Source of the DNA: Paenibacillus sp. P25
GTDB lineage: Bacteria; Bacillota; Bacilli; Paenibacillales; NBRC-103111
Assembly (NCBI GenBank): GCA_024704175.1
Contig: CP085629.1
Location: forward strand, 1,736,001-1,800,000
Direction: 5' to 3'
DNA length: 64,000 bases
Shown: positions 38,901 to 48,212 of the stretch, one piece after another
Numbering within the stretch: position 1 is the stretch's first letter
How the letters are laid out: each line of letters starts with the position of its first letter
Notes under the pieces: model-generated
Database searches by the model: none
What the model was told of the DNA's origin: nothing
Seen by the model: the letters and a program-made list of their open reading frames with translations, nothing else
Program-made: the position numbers and the translations under genes

Positions 38901-38935
38901 CGGTTTAGGTGAAAGGGTATGATTAACCTAAACCG
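38901..38935. promoter_or_regulatory. Inverted repeat before aminoglycoside-phosphotransferase-like gene
   Basis: CGGTTTAGGT (38901-38910) and ACCTAAACCG (38926-38935) are perfect 10-base inverted repeats 15 bases apart, ending 21 bases before the ATG. It may be a repressor or activator operator or an mRNA hairpin in the leader. Confidence 0.55.
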
Positions 38936-38955
38936 TTTCAGAAAGAAGTGAGGAA

Positions 38956-39834
38956 ATGATCGAGATTACCGTTGATCTGGTACGCCGATTAATCGAAAGC
39001 CAATTTCCGGAATGGAAGCATCTAGATCTAAGGCCCGTTGAAAAAAGCGGCCATGATAATCGCACCTATCGGCTGGGCAGCGAGATGACCGTTCGTCTGC
39101 CTTGTCATGAACGCTACGCCTCGGCTGTTGAGAAAGAATGGACGTGGCTTCCTGTTTTCAAGCCTCTTCTGTCCTTGCCGATTCCGGTTCCCGTTGCAAA
39201 GGGGGAGCCCACGGACGAATATCCGCTTCCTTGGTCCATCAACCGGTGGATTGACGGCGCCACCGTCACGTATGAGAACATACGCGATTTAAACGAATTT
39301 GCCGAAGACCTCGCGAGCTTTTTGAAAGAGTTGGAGGCGATCGATGCAAGCCGCGGCATACCGGCAGGCGTCCAGAATTTTCATCGAGGGGGAAGCCTTG
39401 CAGTTTATGATCAGGATACAAGGTCTATCATCGAGACCCTTTCCGGCCAATACGATCAAAAGTCGCTAACGGAAATATGGGAGCTCTCTCTTGCGACAAG
39501 ATACCTATCGGCGCCGGTATGGCTGCATGGGGACGTTGCCGTTGGCAATCTGCTCGTGAGGGAAGGACGTCTGTGCGGCGTCATTGATTTCGGAACCATG
39601 GGCGTGGGCGATCCTTCGAGTGACTTGGTAATGGCCTGGAACTTTTTCGACGACGCCAGCCGCGAAACATTCCTGAATCTCATGAATTTTGACGAGGATA
39701 CCGTTCATCGCGCACGCGGCTGGGCCCTGTGGAAAGCCCTCATCACCTACGCTTGGAATGAGAAGGGAACGGAAGCTTCGAACTGGGGAAAGCATGTGAC
39801 GGATACCATCATCCGAGACTACAAGCGGCAATAA
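38956..39834 (+). CDS. Aminoglycoside phosphotransferase (APH)-family protein
   Basis: Intact 292-residue kinase-like enzyme. The catalytic loop is VWLHGDVAVGNLL (Asp and Asn) and the metal motif is GVIDFGTMGVGDPSSDL. Members phosphorylate aminoglycosides, macrolides, or ordinary metabolites such as homoserine or choline; this one resembles the macrolide-phosphotransferase-like branch only loosely, so no drug should be assumed. GTGAGGAA precedes the ATG and a long inverted repeat lies upstream. It is a single gene convergent with the Nudix gene. Confidence 0.85.
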   Translation: MIEITVDLVRRLIESQFPEWKHLDLRPVEKSGHDNRTYRLGSEMTVRLPCHERYASAVEKEWTWLPVFKPLLSLPIPVPVAKGEPTDEYPLPWSINRWIDGATVTYENIRDLNEFAEDLASFLKELEAIDASRGIPAGVQNFHRGGSLAVYDQDTRSIIETLSGQYDQKSLTEIWELSLATRYLSAPVWLHGDVAVGNLLVREGRLCGVIDFGTMGVGDPSSDLVMAWNFFDDASRETFLNLMNFDEDTVHRARGWALWKALITYAWNEKGTEASNWGKHVTDTIIRDYKRQ

Positions 39835-39963
39835 GCGCACGAAGCTCCGACGTCCAATTAGGGGGCATCCTCCTGCCGGGATGGCCCTTTCTTTAAGCTC
39901 ACTTTGTTAACTATCTTCTGCGCCAGGTTAACGATGTCTGACGGAAAAGAAACTTATGACGCT

Positions 39964-40389
39964 CTAGCAATCCTTAAGCGGAATGGAAAATTCAACATAA
40001 AAAGGATGAAGTTCTTCATTCAAGCAAAGCTCAATTCTTTGCTTGAAATTTCCCCAATTCACCATCTCTAATGCGGTTTCGATTGGGTAAAATCCTACTT
40101 CTAAAGACTCAGGGGTAGTGGTTAATTCTCCTCCGACGGGCCTGCCTAAAAATAAAGTGTTACAAATACCGGCACTTACATTTTGAAAAACACCACAAAA
40201 CTTTGTCACTTCTATATCGATACCGCTCTCTTCCTTTGTTTCCCTTATCGCTGCATCTTTCAATGATTCTCCTTCTTCAACCTGCCCTCCCGGCATTTCC
40301 CATCCCCGTTTAGGTCCTTTTATCAATAATATTTCGTTACGCTCGTTAAGTACAATTGCTGCTGCAGAAACGATATGTTTTGGAACCAC
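39964..40389 (-). CDS. Nudix hydrolase
   Basis: Intact 141-residue hydrolase of nucleoside-diphosphate-linked compounds. The Nudix box is complete: GGQVEEGESLKDAAIRETKEESGI, with both Glu clusters for Mg binding (read as G, x5, E, x7, then RETKEESG). It is noticeably AT-richer than its neighbours, like the 25.3-27.3 kb block, which hints at later acquisition. Substrate cannot be told. Confidence 0.88.
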   Translation of the reverse strand: MVPKHIVSAAAIVLNERNEILLIKGPKRGWEMPGGQVEEGESLKDAAIRETKEESGIDIEVTKFCGVFQNVSAGICNTLFLGRPVGGELTTTPESLEVGFYPIETALEMVNWGNFKQRIELCLNEELHPFYVEFSIPLKDC

Positions 40390-40559
40390 TTTATCGTCCT
40401 CCCCTTTTTTGAATCCACAAAACTAGACTACCACTAATTTCCTATTAATGTATACGGCCCGTTTAACAACGAATTTGCCAGCAAAGTGTGCTTGGATTGG
40501 GCAATCCATTCTGCTTATCCTGGTATCGGTATTGTTGATTGCGTAGTATTTTATGAGTT

Positions 40560-40584
40560 TAATAATTGCCATAGGGAAATTAAT
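40560..40584. promoter_or_regulatory. Probable MarR operator, copy 1
   Basis: TAATAATTGCCATAGGGAA followed by ATTAAT; 22 of 25 positions match the copy at 41070. It covers TTGCCA (-35, 40565-40570) of a promoter with TACGAT 18 bases later, 45 bases before the marR ATG. Confidence 0.65.
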
Positions 40585-40629
40585 ATGCTACGATAATGCT
40601 AAATTCCATATTCAGGGAAAGGGGGGCAG

Positions 40630-41072
40630 ATGAAGTTGGAGCCAACCTCAGAACTGGAAGATGCATTGTCCCATCTTCAATGTGTGCTCGTTGCCAGACG
40701 TACGAGGATCAATCCGGAACAGATCACCTGGGCGCAATACGACGTGCTGGAGCGCTGCGCATCCATGGGCCCATGATGCCTTCGGCCATCAGCGACGCGC
40801 TTGGAATGTCCCGCTCGGCCGCATCAAAAATTCTCAGGGGTTTAAAGGACAAGCAGTTGATCGGGCAGACGGCGCGGGAGGAGGACCGGCGGGAACAAAC
40901 GACGACGATTACGGAGCTGGGGCGAGAGTTCCTGGCCCGAGCGGCCACGAGCCGCCGGGAAGCGGCGGAAATTGCCGCCTCCGTTCTATCGCCGGGAGAA
41001 CGGGCGATCTTCGCCGAGCTCTGTCAGAAGGTTGCGGATGCTCTATATGATCAGCATTCCAAATCGGTTTAA
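40630..41072 (+). CDS. MarR-family transcriptional regulator (one frameshift)
   Basis: Winged-helix repressor of about 147 residues. The recognition helix region reads MMPSAISDALGMSRSAASKILRGL and the wing EEDRREQTTTITELG. The N-terminal part (EDALSHLQCVLVARR) runs in another frame; a lost G near 40755 (GAGCGCTGCGC for GAGCGGCTGCGC) joins them. Repeated 25-base elements lie before this gene and before the UvrA-like gene 61 bases downstream, so it probably represses both. Inducer unknown, perhaps a DNA-binding drug. Confidence 0.82.
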
Positions 41073-41094
41073 TAGTTGCCATGTGGAAATTAAT
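41070..41094. promoter_or_regulatory. Probable MarR operator, copy 2
   Basis: TAATAGTTGCCATGTGGAA followed by ATTAAT overlaps the marR stop codon and lies 39 bases before the UvrA-like start. It differs from copy 1 at three of 25 positions and again contains TTGCCA. Confidence 0.65.
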
Positions 41095-41132
41095 GATTTG
41101 TTAATCTTCTAAAATCTGGAGGGGAGACGCAG

Positions 41133-43430
41133 GTGACGGATTCATCCTTTGAGCCGGATCGCAGATCCGATATGCTTCATGTCGTAGGTGCAAGAGAAAA
41201 TAACCTGAAGAATATCTCGGTCCGCATTCCGAAGAACCGGATCACTGTATTTACGGGAGTATCCGGCTCCGGCAAGTCTTCGCTGGTATTCGATACGATT
41301 GCAGCCGAGTCGCAGCGTCAGCTGAACGAAACGTTCAACAGCTTCGTCCGCCATCGCCTGCCACACTACGGGCAGCCGGATGTGGATTCGCTGGAGCATC
41401 TGTCCGTTGCAATCGTTGTCGACCAGAAGCGGCTGGGCGGCAATGCCCGTTCCACGGTTGGAACGATTACAGATATATATTCGCTGCTTCGTCTGCTGTA
41501 TTCCCGGGTAGGGAAACCGTTTGCCGGGTATTCGAACGCTTTTTCGTTCAATGATCCGCAGGGGATGTGCGAGCGTTGCGAAGGGCTTGGAACCGTAGCT
41601 ATGGTAAGGGTCGACCGGCTGATCGATAAGAGCAAATCGCTGAACGAGGGGGCAATTGATTTTCCGACCTTCCGGCCCGGCGACTGGCGCTGGAAGCGGT
41701 ATGTCTGCTCCGGCCTCTTCGACAATGATAAGAAGCTTGAGGATTATACCGACGAGGAATGGGATACGCTGCTCTACAAAACGGATGTGAAGATCAAGAA
41801 TCCGCTCCCCGGCTGGCCGCCGACTTCCAAGTATGAAGGCATTATCCCCCGGTTCGAACGGAGCTTCCTGAGCAAGGAATCCGAAGAGGCGAAAAGCCGT
41901 TACAAGGAAGAGTTCGACCGCGTTATCACGAGAGGGGAATGCCCGCTCTGCAAAGGAGCCAGGCTCAATCTGCAGGCGCTGAGCTGCAAAATCAATAACC
42001 GTAACATCGCGGACTGTACGGCCCTGCCCATCCGTGAGCTCGTGGAGGTGATACGCGAGGTTCGGCGACCGGTGGCGGCCCCGATCGTCTCCGCCATCGT
42101 CGAACGGCTGGAGCATCTGGTCTCCGTCGGATTGGGCTATCTCAGCCTGAACCGGGAAACTTTCACGCTGTCCGGAGGTGAATCGCAGCGGGTCAAAATG
42201 GTCCGCCACCTCGGCAGCAGTCTGACGGGTATCACCTACATTTTCGACGAGCCGAGCATCGGCCTGCATCCCCATGATGTTCGCCGGCTGAATGACCTTA
42301 TGAAGCGGCTCCGCGATAAAGGGAATACGGTGCTGATCGTCGAGCACGATCCGGATGTGATATCGATTGCCGACCATGTGATCGACATGGGACCGGGAGC
42401 CGGATCCAAAGGCGGCGAGATCGTATACCAGGGCGATGTGCCGGGTTTGGCGGCGTCAGGGACGCTGACCGGCAAATTTCTCAGCCATCGGCCGAAGCTT
42501 AAGACTTCGCCCAGAGAGCCGGATGGTGCTCTTGTTATCGAACACGCTTCGCTGCATAACCTCAAAGATGTCAGTGTCCGCATTCCGCAAGGTGTGATGA
42601 CCGTTGTCACCGGGGTAGCCGGATCCGGGAAGAGCACGCTGATTAACGGAGTCTTGCCGGTGCATTATCCGGAAGCCGTCTATATCGACCAGAGCGCTAT
42701 TCGCGGTTCCAAACGCTCCAATCCCGCCACTTATACCGGGATATTGGACTCGATCCGCAGCTTGTTCGCCCAGTCGAATCGGGTAAGTCCGTCCTTATTC
42801 AGCTTCAATTCCAGCGGCGCGTGCCCGGAATGCAAGGGGCTCGGCATCACGTATACCGATCTGGCCTTCATGGACCCGGTCGTCAGCCGGTGCGAGGTTT
42901 GCCAGGGCCGCAGATTCACGGACGAAGTGCTGGGTCTTACCCTGCGCGGCAAAAATATCAGCGAAGTGCTGAATATGCGGATTGCGGAAGCCGGAAGCTT
43001 CTTCCATGAAGAAACGATCCGGCCCGTCCTGCAGCGGCTGACGGATGTCGGGCTGGACTATATTCAGCTGGGGCGACCGCTGAACACGCTCTCCGGCGGC
43101 GAGCTGCAGCGCCTTAAACTTGCCGCGGAGCTTGAGAACAGCGGCCGGATTTACGTATTCGACGAGCCCACAACAGGGCCGCATATGTCGGATGTCGCCC
43201 GCTTGATCGGATTATTGAACCGGCTTGTCGATCAGGGCGGCACGGTGGTCGTCATCGAACATAACCTGGATGTCATCAGTCAAGCGGATTGGATCATCGA
43301 TATGGGACCCGGGGCCGGGCAGGAGGGCGGGAAGGTGGTCTTTCAAGGAAGGCCGCACGAGCTCATCCAACACGAGTCCTCCATCACGGGCTTTTACTTG
43401 AAGCAGCACGTCGAACCATCTTTTTGTTAA
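41133..43430 (+). CDS. UvrA-like ABC ATPase lacking the UvrB-binding region
   Basis: Intact 765-residue tandem ABC ATPase of the UvrA superfamily, shorter than repair UvrA (about 940-950). Walker A sites are GVSGSGKSSL (~residue 42) and GVAGSGKSTL; signatures LSGGESQRVKM and LSGGELQRLKL; zinc knuckles CERCEG/CPLCKG and CPECKG/CEVCQG. The usual UvrB-binding insertion appears missing, as in UvrA2/DrrC-type proteins that protect DNA against intercalating drugs or serve specialised repair. The second ATPase reads TTGPHMSD where TTGLH is usual. A GTG start follows GGAGGGGAG. It is probably controlled by the adjacent MarR protein. Confidence 0.83.
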   Translation: MTDSSFEPDRRSDMLHVVGARENNLKNISVRIPKNRITVFTGVSGSGKSSLVFDTIAAESQRQLNETFNSFVRHRLPHYGQPDVDSLEHLSVAIVVDQKRLGGNARSTVGTITDIYSLLRLLYSRVGKPFAGYSNAFSFNDPQGMCERCEGLGTVAMVRVDRLIDKSKSLNEGAIDFPTFRPGDWRWKRYVCSGLFDNDKKLEDYTDEEWDTLLYKTDVKIKNPLPGWPPTSKYEGIIPRFERSFLSKESEEAKSRYKEEFDRVITRGECPLCKGARLNLQALSCKINNRNIADCTALPIRELVEVIREVRRPVAAPIVSAIVERLEHLVSVGLGYLSLNRETFTLSGGESQRVKMVRHLGSSLTGITYIFDEPSIGLHPHDVRRLNDLMKRLRDKGNTVLIVEHDPDVISIADHVIDMGPGAGSKGGEIVYQGDVPGLAASGTLTGKFLSHRPKLKTSPREPDGALVIEHASLHNLKDVSVRIPQGVMTVVTGVAGSGKSTLINGVLPVHYPEAVYIDQSAIRGSKRSNPATYTGILDSIRSLFAQSNRVSPSLFSFNSSGACPECKGLGITYTDLAFMDPVVSRCEVCQGRRFTDEVLGLTLRGKNISEVLNMRIAEAGSFFHEETIRPVLQRLTDVGLDYIQLGRPLNTLSGGELQRLKLAAELENSGRIYVFDEPTTGPHMSDVARLIGLLNRLVDQGGTVVVIEHNLDVISQADWIIDMGPGAGQEGGKVVFQGRPHELIQHESSITGFYLKQHVEPSFC

Positions 43431-43505
43431 GAGCAGGTCGATTGGGGTAAAATGGAAGGAGGTTATCATCATACCCGCTTGCTCGCGGTAAGGAGGAGAA
43501 ACGAT

Positions 43506-44893
43506 ATGGAATACCGGGTGGAAAAAGATACGATGGGCGAGATCCGCGTACCGGCGGACAGGCTGTGGGGGCGCAAACCCAGCGCAGCAAGGAGAATTTC
43601 CGCATCGGGACCGAGCGCATGCCGATCGGACTGGTCCGCGCCATGGCGGTGCTGAAGCTGGCCGCGGCGCAGGCCAATCTGAAGCTCGGCGTACTCGATA
43701 ACGAGAAAGCCGAGGCGATCACCGGAGCGGCCAGCGAAGTGTGTGAAGGGCGCTGGGACGAGGAGTTTCCGCTTGTCGTCTGGCAGACCGGCGGCGGGAC
43801 GCAGACCAATATGAATGTGAACGAAGTGATCGCGCACCGGGCCAATCAGCTGCTCGAATCGAAAGGAAGCACCGTCCGGATTCATCCGAACGACGATGTG
43901 AACCGCTCGCAGAGCTCCAATGATACGTTCCCGACCGCGATGCATATTGCCGCTGTGGTAGCTGTGGAGGAGAAGCCGCTTCCCTCGCTGAGGGGACTGA
44001 AGGCTACATTGGAGCAAAAGTCGCAGTCATTCGCCGACATTGTGAAAATCGGCCGTACGCACCTCCAGGACGCAACTCCGCTGACGTTGGGGCAGGAGAT
44101 CAGCGGCTGGGTATCGATGCTGGAGCACACGGAAGGGATGATTCGCGCCGGCTCGGATGCCATGCGGGAGCTGGCGATCGGGGGCACGGCGGTCGGAACG
44201 GGCCTCAACGCGCATCCGGAGTTCGGGGAGACGGTAGCGGAAGAAATCAGCCGCGCGACGGGCCAGACGTTCACGTCGGCGACCAACAAGTTTCACGCGC
44301 TGACCAGCCACGATCAGATCGTGTACGCTCACGGGGCTCTTAAAGCGCTGGCGGCGAATTTGATGAAGATCGCCAACGACGTCCGCTGGCTGGCGAGCGG
44401 TCCGCGCTGCGGCATCGGGGAGATTACGATTCCCGAGAACGAGCCGGGCAGCTCTATTATGCCCGGGAAGGTGAACCCGACGCAGAGCGAGGCGGTGACG
44501 ATGGTGGCCTGCCAGGTGATGGGCAACGATACGGCGATCGGCATTGCGGCGAGCCAAGGGAATTTCGAGTTGAACGTGTTCAAGCCCGTGATCATATACA
44601 ATTTCCTCCAGTCGGTCCGGGTGCTGTCCGATGCGATGGATTCGTTCAACGAGCACTGCGCCGTCGGCATCGAACCGAACCGCACGGTAATTGCGCGTTA
44701 TCTGGAGCAATCTCTAATGCTCGTTACGGCGCTGAACCCGCATATCGGGTATGAGAAGGCGGCATCCATCGCGAAGACGGCGCACAAGGAGGGCCTCACG
44801 CTGAAGGAGTCGGCGGTGCGCAGCGGCTATTTGACCGAGGAGCAGTTCGACGCCTGGGTGCGTCCGGAGAACATGATCTCGCCGAAGAAGTGA
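43506..44893 (+). CDS. fumC: Class II fumarate hydratase (one frameshift)
   Basis: Converts fumarate and malate in the citric acid cycle; iron-independent tetramer in the cytosol. About 463 residues, normal length. Family marks are [37 protein letters not shown] (His), and the signature [13 protein letters not shown] (Ser/Lys). One G is missing near 43567 (GTGGGGGCGC, five G where six are needed), just after ADRLWG. GGAGGAG lies upstream and a terminator follows. A single gene. Confidence 0.9.
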
Positions 44894-44944
44894 TGAATCA
44901 GCGGCTTGGGGCCTTAAGATCCCCATGCGGAGTAACGGATATAG

Positions 44945-44988
44945 GAGACTGCGCCTTACGATTCGAACGGGGGTGCGGTCTCTTTTTC
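44945..44988 (+). terminator. Rho-independent terminator after fumC
   Basis: GAGACTGCGCC (44945-44955) with GGTGCGGTCTC (44972-44982), two wobbles, then five T. Confidence 0.8.
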
Positions 44989-45073
44989 TTTCATGCTTTG
45001 TAAACCGGATGTCCGAATTTCATATATTGTTTTGACCCGTCGCCGGAGGGTATAGTAAAAGCATAGTCGTTAT

Positions 45074-45088
45074 ATGTATACGCTTACA
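45074..45088 (+). promoter_or_regulatory. cre-like site before second two-component operon
   Basis: ATGTATACGCTTACA fits the CcpA operator pattern. It lies 18 bases downstream of a TATAGT candidate -10 (45051-45056); a second imperfect half, TGAAGCGCTT, follows at about 45093. Confidence 0.6.
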
Positions 45089-45169
45089 AACAGTGAAGCG
45101 CTTTATTCGGCTGCAATCCGCAGAGCTCGCGGCTTTTACTCCCGGTTGTTCCGCAGGAATGAGGTGGTT

Positions 45170-46908
45170 ATGCCGATGATGATTTCTAGGCGTCGGGGCT
45201 CGCAGGCCGTCCGGACTTATTCGCTCAAACACCGGCTGATTCTGATCTTGTTCGCCAGTTCGCTGATCCCCTTGGTCCTGATCGGCGGCATCTCATATTT
45301 CTCGATGTACGCGATCTTGAAGAATAAGGCGGATGCGGGTGTCCGGAGCAGCCTTCATCAGGAGAGGCTGTCTCTGGACCATATGATCAGCCAGCTGAAC
45401 CATACGTCGCAGCAACTTGCCTTCGACGGAAAGGTGGGCAAGAATCTGGAAAATTACCTGACAGCGAATATATACGAAAAGAAGCGGCTGACCGATGAAA
45501 TTCGAAGCGAGCTCGGGCTGATTCATTTTACCAATCCTTCCTTGGGGCTGATGTTCTATTACTTTGCAGATGAGCGCCGAATCCTGTTCGAAAATTTCAG
45601 CGTCAGTCCGGGATTCGATCCGGCCAGTTGCCGGTGCTGATTGGGTTCAGCAAAATTACCTATTACGGTCCGCATATTTCGCTCAATCCGATCGACGGCC
45701 ATATCGTGCTTTCCATCCTGAGGCAGGTCGAGGCGCCGGACCGCGACGATGTTTACGTCTATATCGAAACGAATTTTAAGCTGGCCGAGGATGTGATCAA
45801 GAACGACCCGTTCGGCGAGAAGATGACTCATCTGATTGCGGACTCTACCGGCCGTATCGTGTACAGCGAAGATCCGCAGCAATTTCCGGTCGGAACGGTG
45901 GCTGCGCAGGATGACGGGTTGAACAGCGGCTACTATTTCTTCGAGGAGACCAGCAACCAGCCTTGGAAGCTGATCGCGGCGATCCCCCGATCCGTGTACC
46001 GCCTGGAAATCGACCGCTGGATCCGTCAGTTCGCTTTCTTTGCCGTGCTGACGCTCACGGCTAGCTGTCTGATCGCCTGGCTGATCTGGAGGACGGTCTA
46101 TCGTCCACTGACTCTGCTGCATAAGGACATCCGAAGCTTTAAAAACAAATACGGCCGCTTCCCGCTCCGGGAGTCCAGGATTCAGGAATTTGCCGTCATT
46201 CACAGCGAGTTCGCGGCCATGCGGAGCCGGATTGACGAGCTGATCTCCGAGGTGGAGCTCAAGGAACGGGGGAGGTCCCGGCTGGAGATCGAGAAGCTGA
46301 TGGCCCAGATCAACCCGCATTTCATCCATAACACACTGGATACGGTCCGCTGGCTTGCCCGCGCGAGCGGCCAGAAGGAGATCGACCGGCTCGTGTCCAC
46401 CTTGAACAAAGTGCTGCATTACAATCTCGGCAAAGGCGGGCAGGCCCGGATCCGGGATGAAATCGAGGCGCTCAAGAACTATGTGGAGCTTCAGGGCATC
46501 CGGTATAATTTTCAATTCGACGTGAAGATTCGTGCCGACGATGAAGCGCTGGAGTCGCCCATTCCCCGGTTCATTCTGCAGCCGCTGGTTGAGAATGCCC
46601 TGTATCACGGCCTTGAGGATCAAGGCGTCATCGAGGTGGAGGTGGAGCGGGACGGGAGCGCGCATGTCTTGGTCAAAGTAAGGGATAACGGGGACGGCAT
46701 GCCGGAAGCGGAGATTCGCAGCTTGATGAATATGGATACGGACACGGGCAAAAAAGCCGGTATGGGTATCGGGCTGCAATACGTCTACCGGATGATCCGG
46801 TTTCAATTCGGGGCTTCCGCCGGTTTTCATATCGATAGCCGTCTTGGCTTCGGAACGACGATTACGCTTCGTCTGCCCATCCACCCTAAGGAGTTGAACC
46901 AGGTATGA
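45170..46908 (+). CDS. YesM-type sensor histidine kinase (one frameshift)
   Basis: Membrane sensor kinase of about 580 residues. Helix 1 at ~residues 20-43 (LILILFASSLIPLVLIGG), an extracellular sensor domain, helix 2 near residue 295, HAMP-like segment, phospho-His in INPHFIHNT and ATPase motifs PLVENALYHG, DNGDGM and GIGLQYV. One base is missing near 45627, joining FDPAS to LPVLIGFSK. ATG 45170 is preferred because GAGGTGG lies upstream and the membrane helix follows soon; an open frame starts at 45074. It overlaps the response regulator by four bases. Confidence 0.85.
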
Positions 46909-47989
46909 TCAAGGCTCTGATCGTCGATGACGACCATCTGGTCCGCAAGGGCTTCATAGCCATGATGCCCTGGCAGACGCACTGCATCGAAGTGGTCGGC
47001 GAGGCCGGCAACGGCCGCAAGGCGTTGGAATTTTTGGCGGAGCACGAGGTTGATTTGCTGATTACGGACCTCGCCATGCCGGTCATGTCCGGCATCGATT
47101 TGATGCGGGAGGTGAAGAAGCGCTATCCGCAGGTCTCCGTCGTAGTTCTAACCTTCCATCAGGACTTCGAATGGATTCAGGAGGCGCTCCGGCTGGGCGC
47201 GCTGGATTATATCACGAAGGTGGAGCTGGAGGAAGAGCGGCTCGAGGAGGTGCTTCGACGAGTGGTTGAACGATTCCGCGAACGAAAGGTTCCGGCCGCA
47301 GGTCCTGCCATAGAACCGAAAACAGACAAGGTTGAAAAAAGGCCGACAGCATCCACCGTGTCTCTGAAAAGCCTTCACGAGCTTGGGGAACGCTGGGCGG
47401 CGCCGGACTGGATGATGGAGGATAACGCTTTCCGGCAGCTTGCTCTCGATACGCGGCGGATGGCGCTTTCCGGCCCGCAGCTGGAGCAGCTGTTTTTCAT
47501 CGCTGTCGATCGTTGGAAGAGGCTGTTCGGAGACGGATTTCCGCCTCAGGTTCCGGACCGGCGGTTCGAGATCTGGGAGGATTGGGTCCGTTGGCTGGAG
47601 CGGGTTCGCGCTTCCTACCGCGATTACAGCGAGCCTTCGGATTACGCACCGGAGGTGAAGGCCAGCGTATGGAAAGCGGTAGAGATCATTCAGCAGGAGC
47701 TGGAGAAGGGGCTTCCGCTCCCCGAAATCGCCAGGCGGGTCCATATGAGCCGCGGCTACTTCAGTCGTTGCTTCCGGGATATCGTCGGCATCACCTTCAA
47801 CGACTATGTCAGAGCGGCCCGGGTAGAGCACGCCAAAGCGCGCTGCGTCAAACCGGCAAAACGATCGGCTGGATCGCCTCGCAGTCCGGTTATCCGAATG
47901 AAAAATACTTTTGCCGCGTCTTCCGCGAGGTCACAGGGATGCTGCCGAGCGAATACCGGAAGCGGAGCAAGCTTCAGGCGGCGGACTAA
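46905..47989 (+). CDS. YesN-type response regulator with AraC domain (one frameshift)
   Basis: About 361 residues. Receiver domain residues ~1-120 with VDDDH and Asp54 in LLITDLAMPVM; then a linker region rich in Pro/Lys; C-terminal AraC helix-turn-helix (LPEIARRVHMSRGYFSRCF and IGWIASQSGYPNEKYFCRVF). The frame shifts near 47841 (GCGCGCTGCG), after which the second helix pair reads to a stop at 47989. It is translationally coupled to its kinase and precedes the Dpp/Opp-type importer, its probable target. Confidence 0.85.
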
Positions 47990-47992
47990 ATG

Positions 47993-48039
47993 CCGCTATT
48001 TTTCGTTGACAAGAATAGCGGTTGGTGATATTTTATAAT
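47993..48039 (+). promoter_or_regulatory. Hairpin and promoter-like elements between regulator and importer
   Basis: CCGCTATT (47993-48000) and AATAGCGG (48014-48021) form an 8-base stem whose loop contains TTGACA (48006-48011). TATAAT follows at 48034-48039, 22 bases from that hexamer, longer than usual; TATTTT at 48029 would give 17. The hairpin could be an operator or a weak terminator. Confidence 0.4.
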
Positions 48040-48074
48040 TCATATAAGAATACTATACTTTCTACCGTACGAAC

Positions 48075-48108
48075 GGAGACCGATGCTTTTTTTGCCGGTC
48101 TCCTTTTT
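48075..48108 (+). terminator. Strong terminator or attenuator in importer leader
   Basis: GGAGACCG (48075-48082) pairs with CGGTCTCC (48096-48103) followed by TTTTT. It lies downstream of the promoter-like elements at 48006-48039 and 110 bases before the binding-protein gene, so it may be the end of the regulator transcript or an attenuator. Confidence 0.7.
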
Positions 48109-48212
48109 GCGTTTCAAGCGGGTCTACCGGATCAAGCGGAGACTCTCCATCGCATACGTGAGGGGCAAGTAAAGTCATCCTTAGGATAGAGAAAATAGAG
48201 GCGGGGAGAACG

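Noticed and set aside
41133..43430. Calling the ABC protein the general repair UvrA
   Set aside because: It is about 180 residues too short, appears to lack the UvrB-binding region and is linked to MarR rather than to uvrB.
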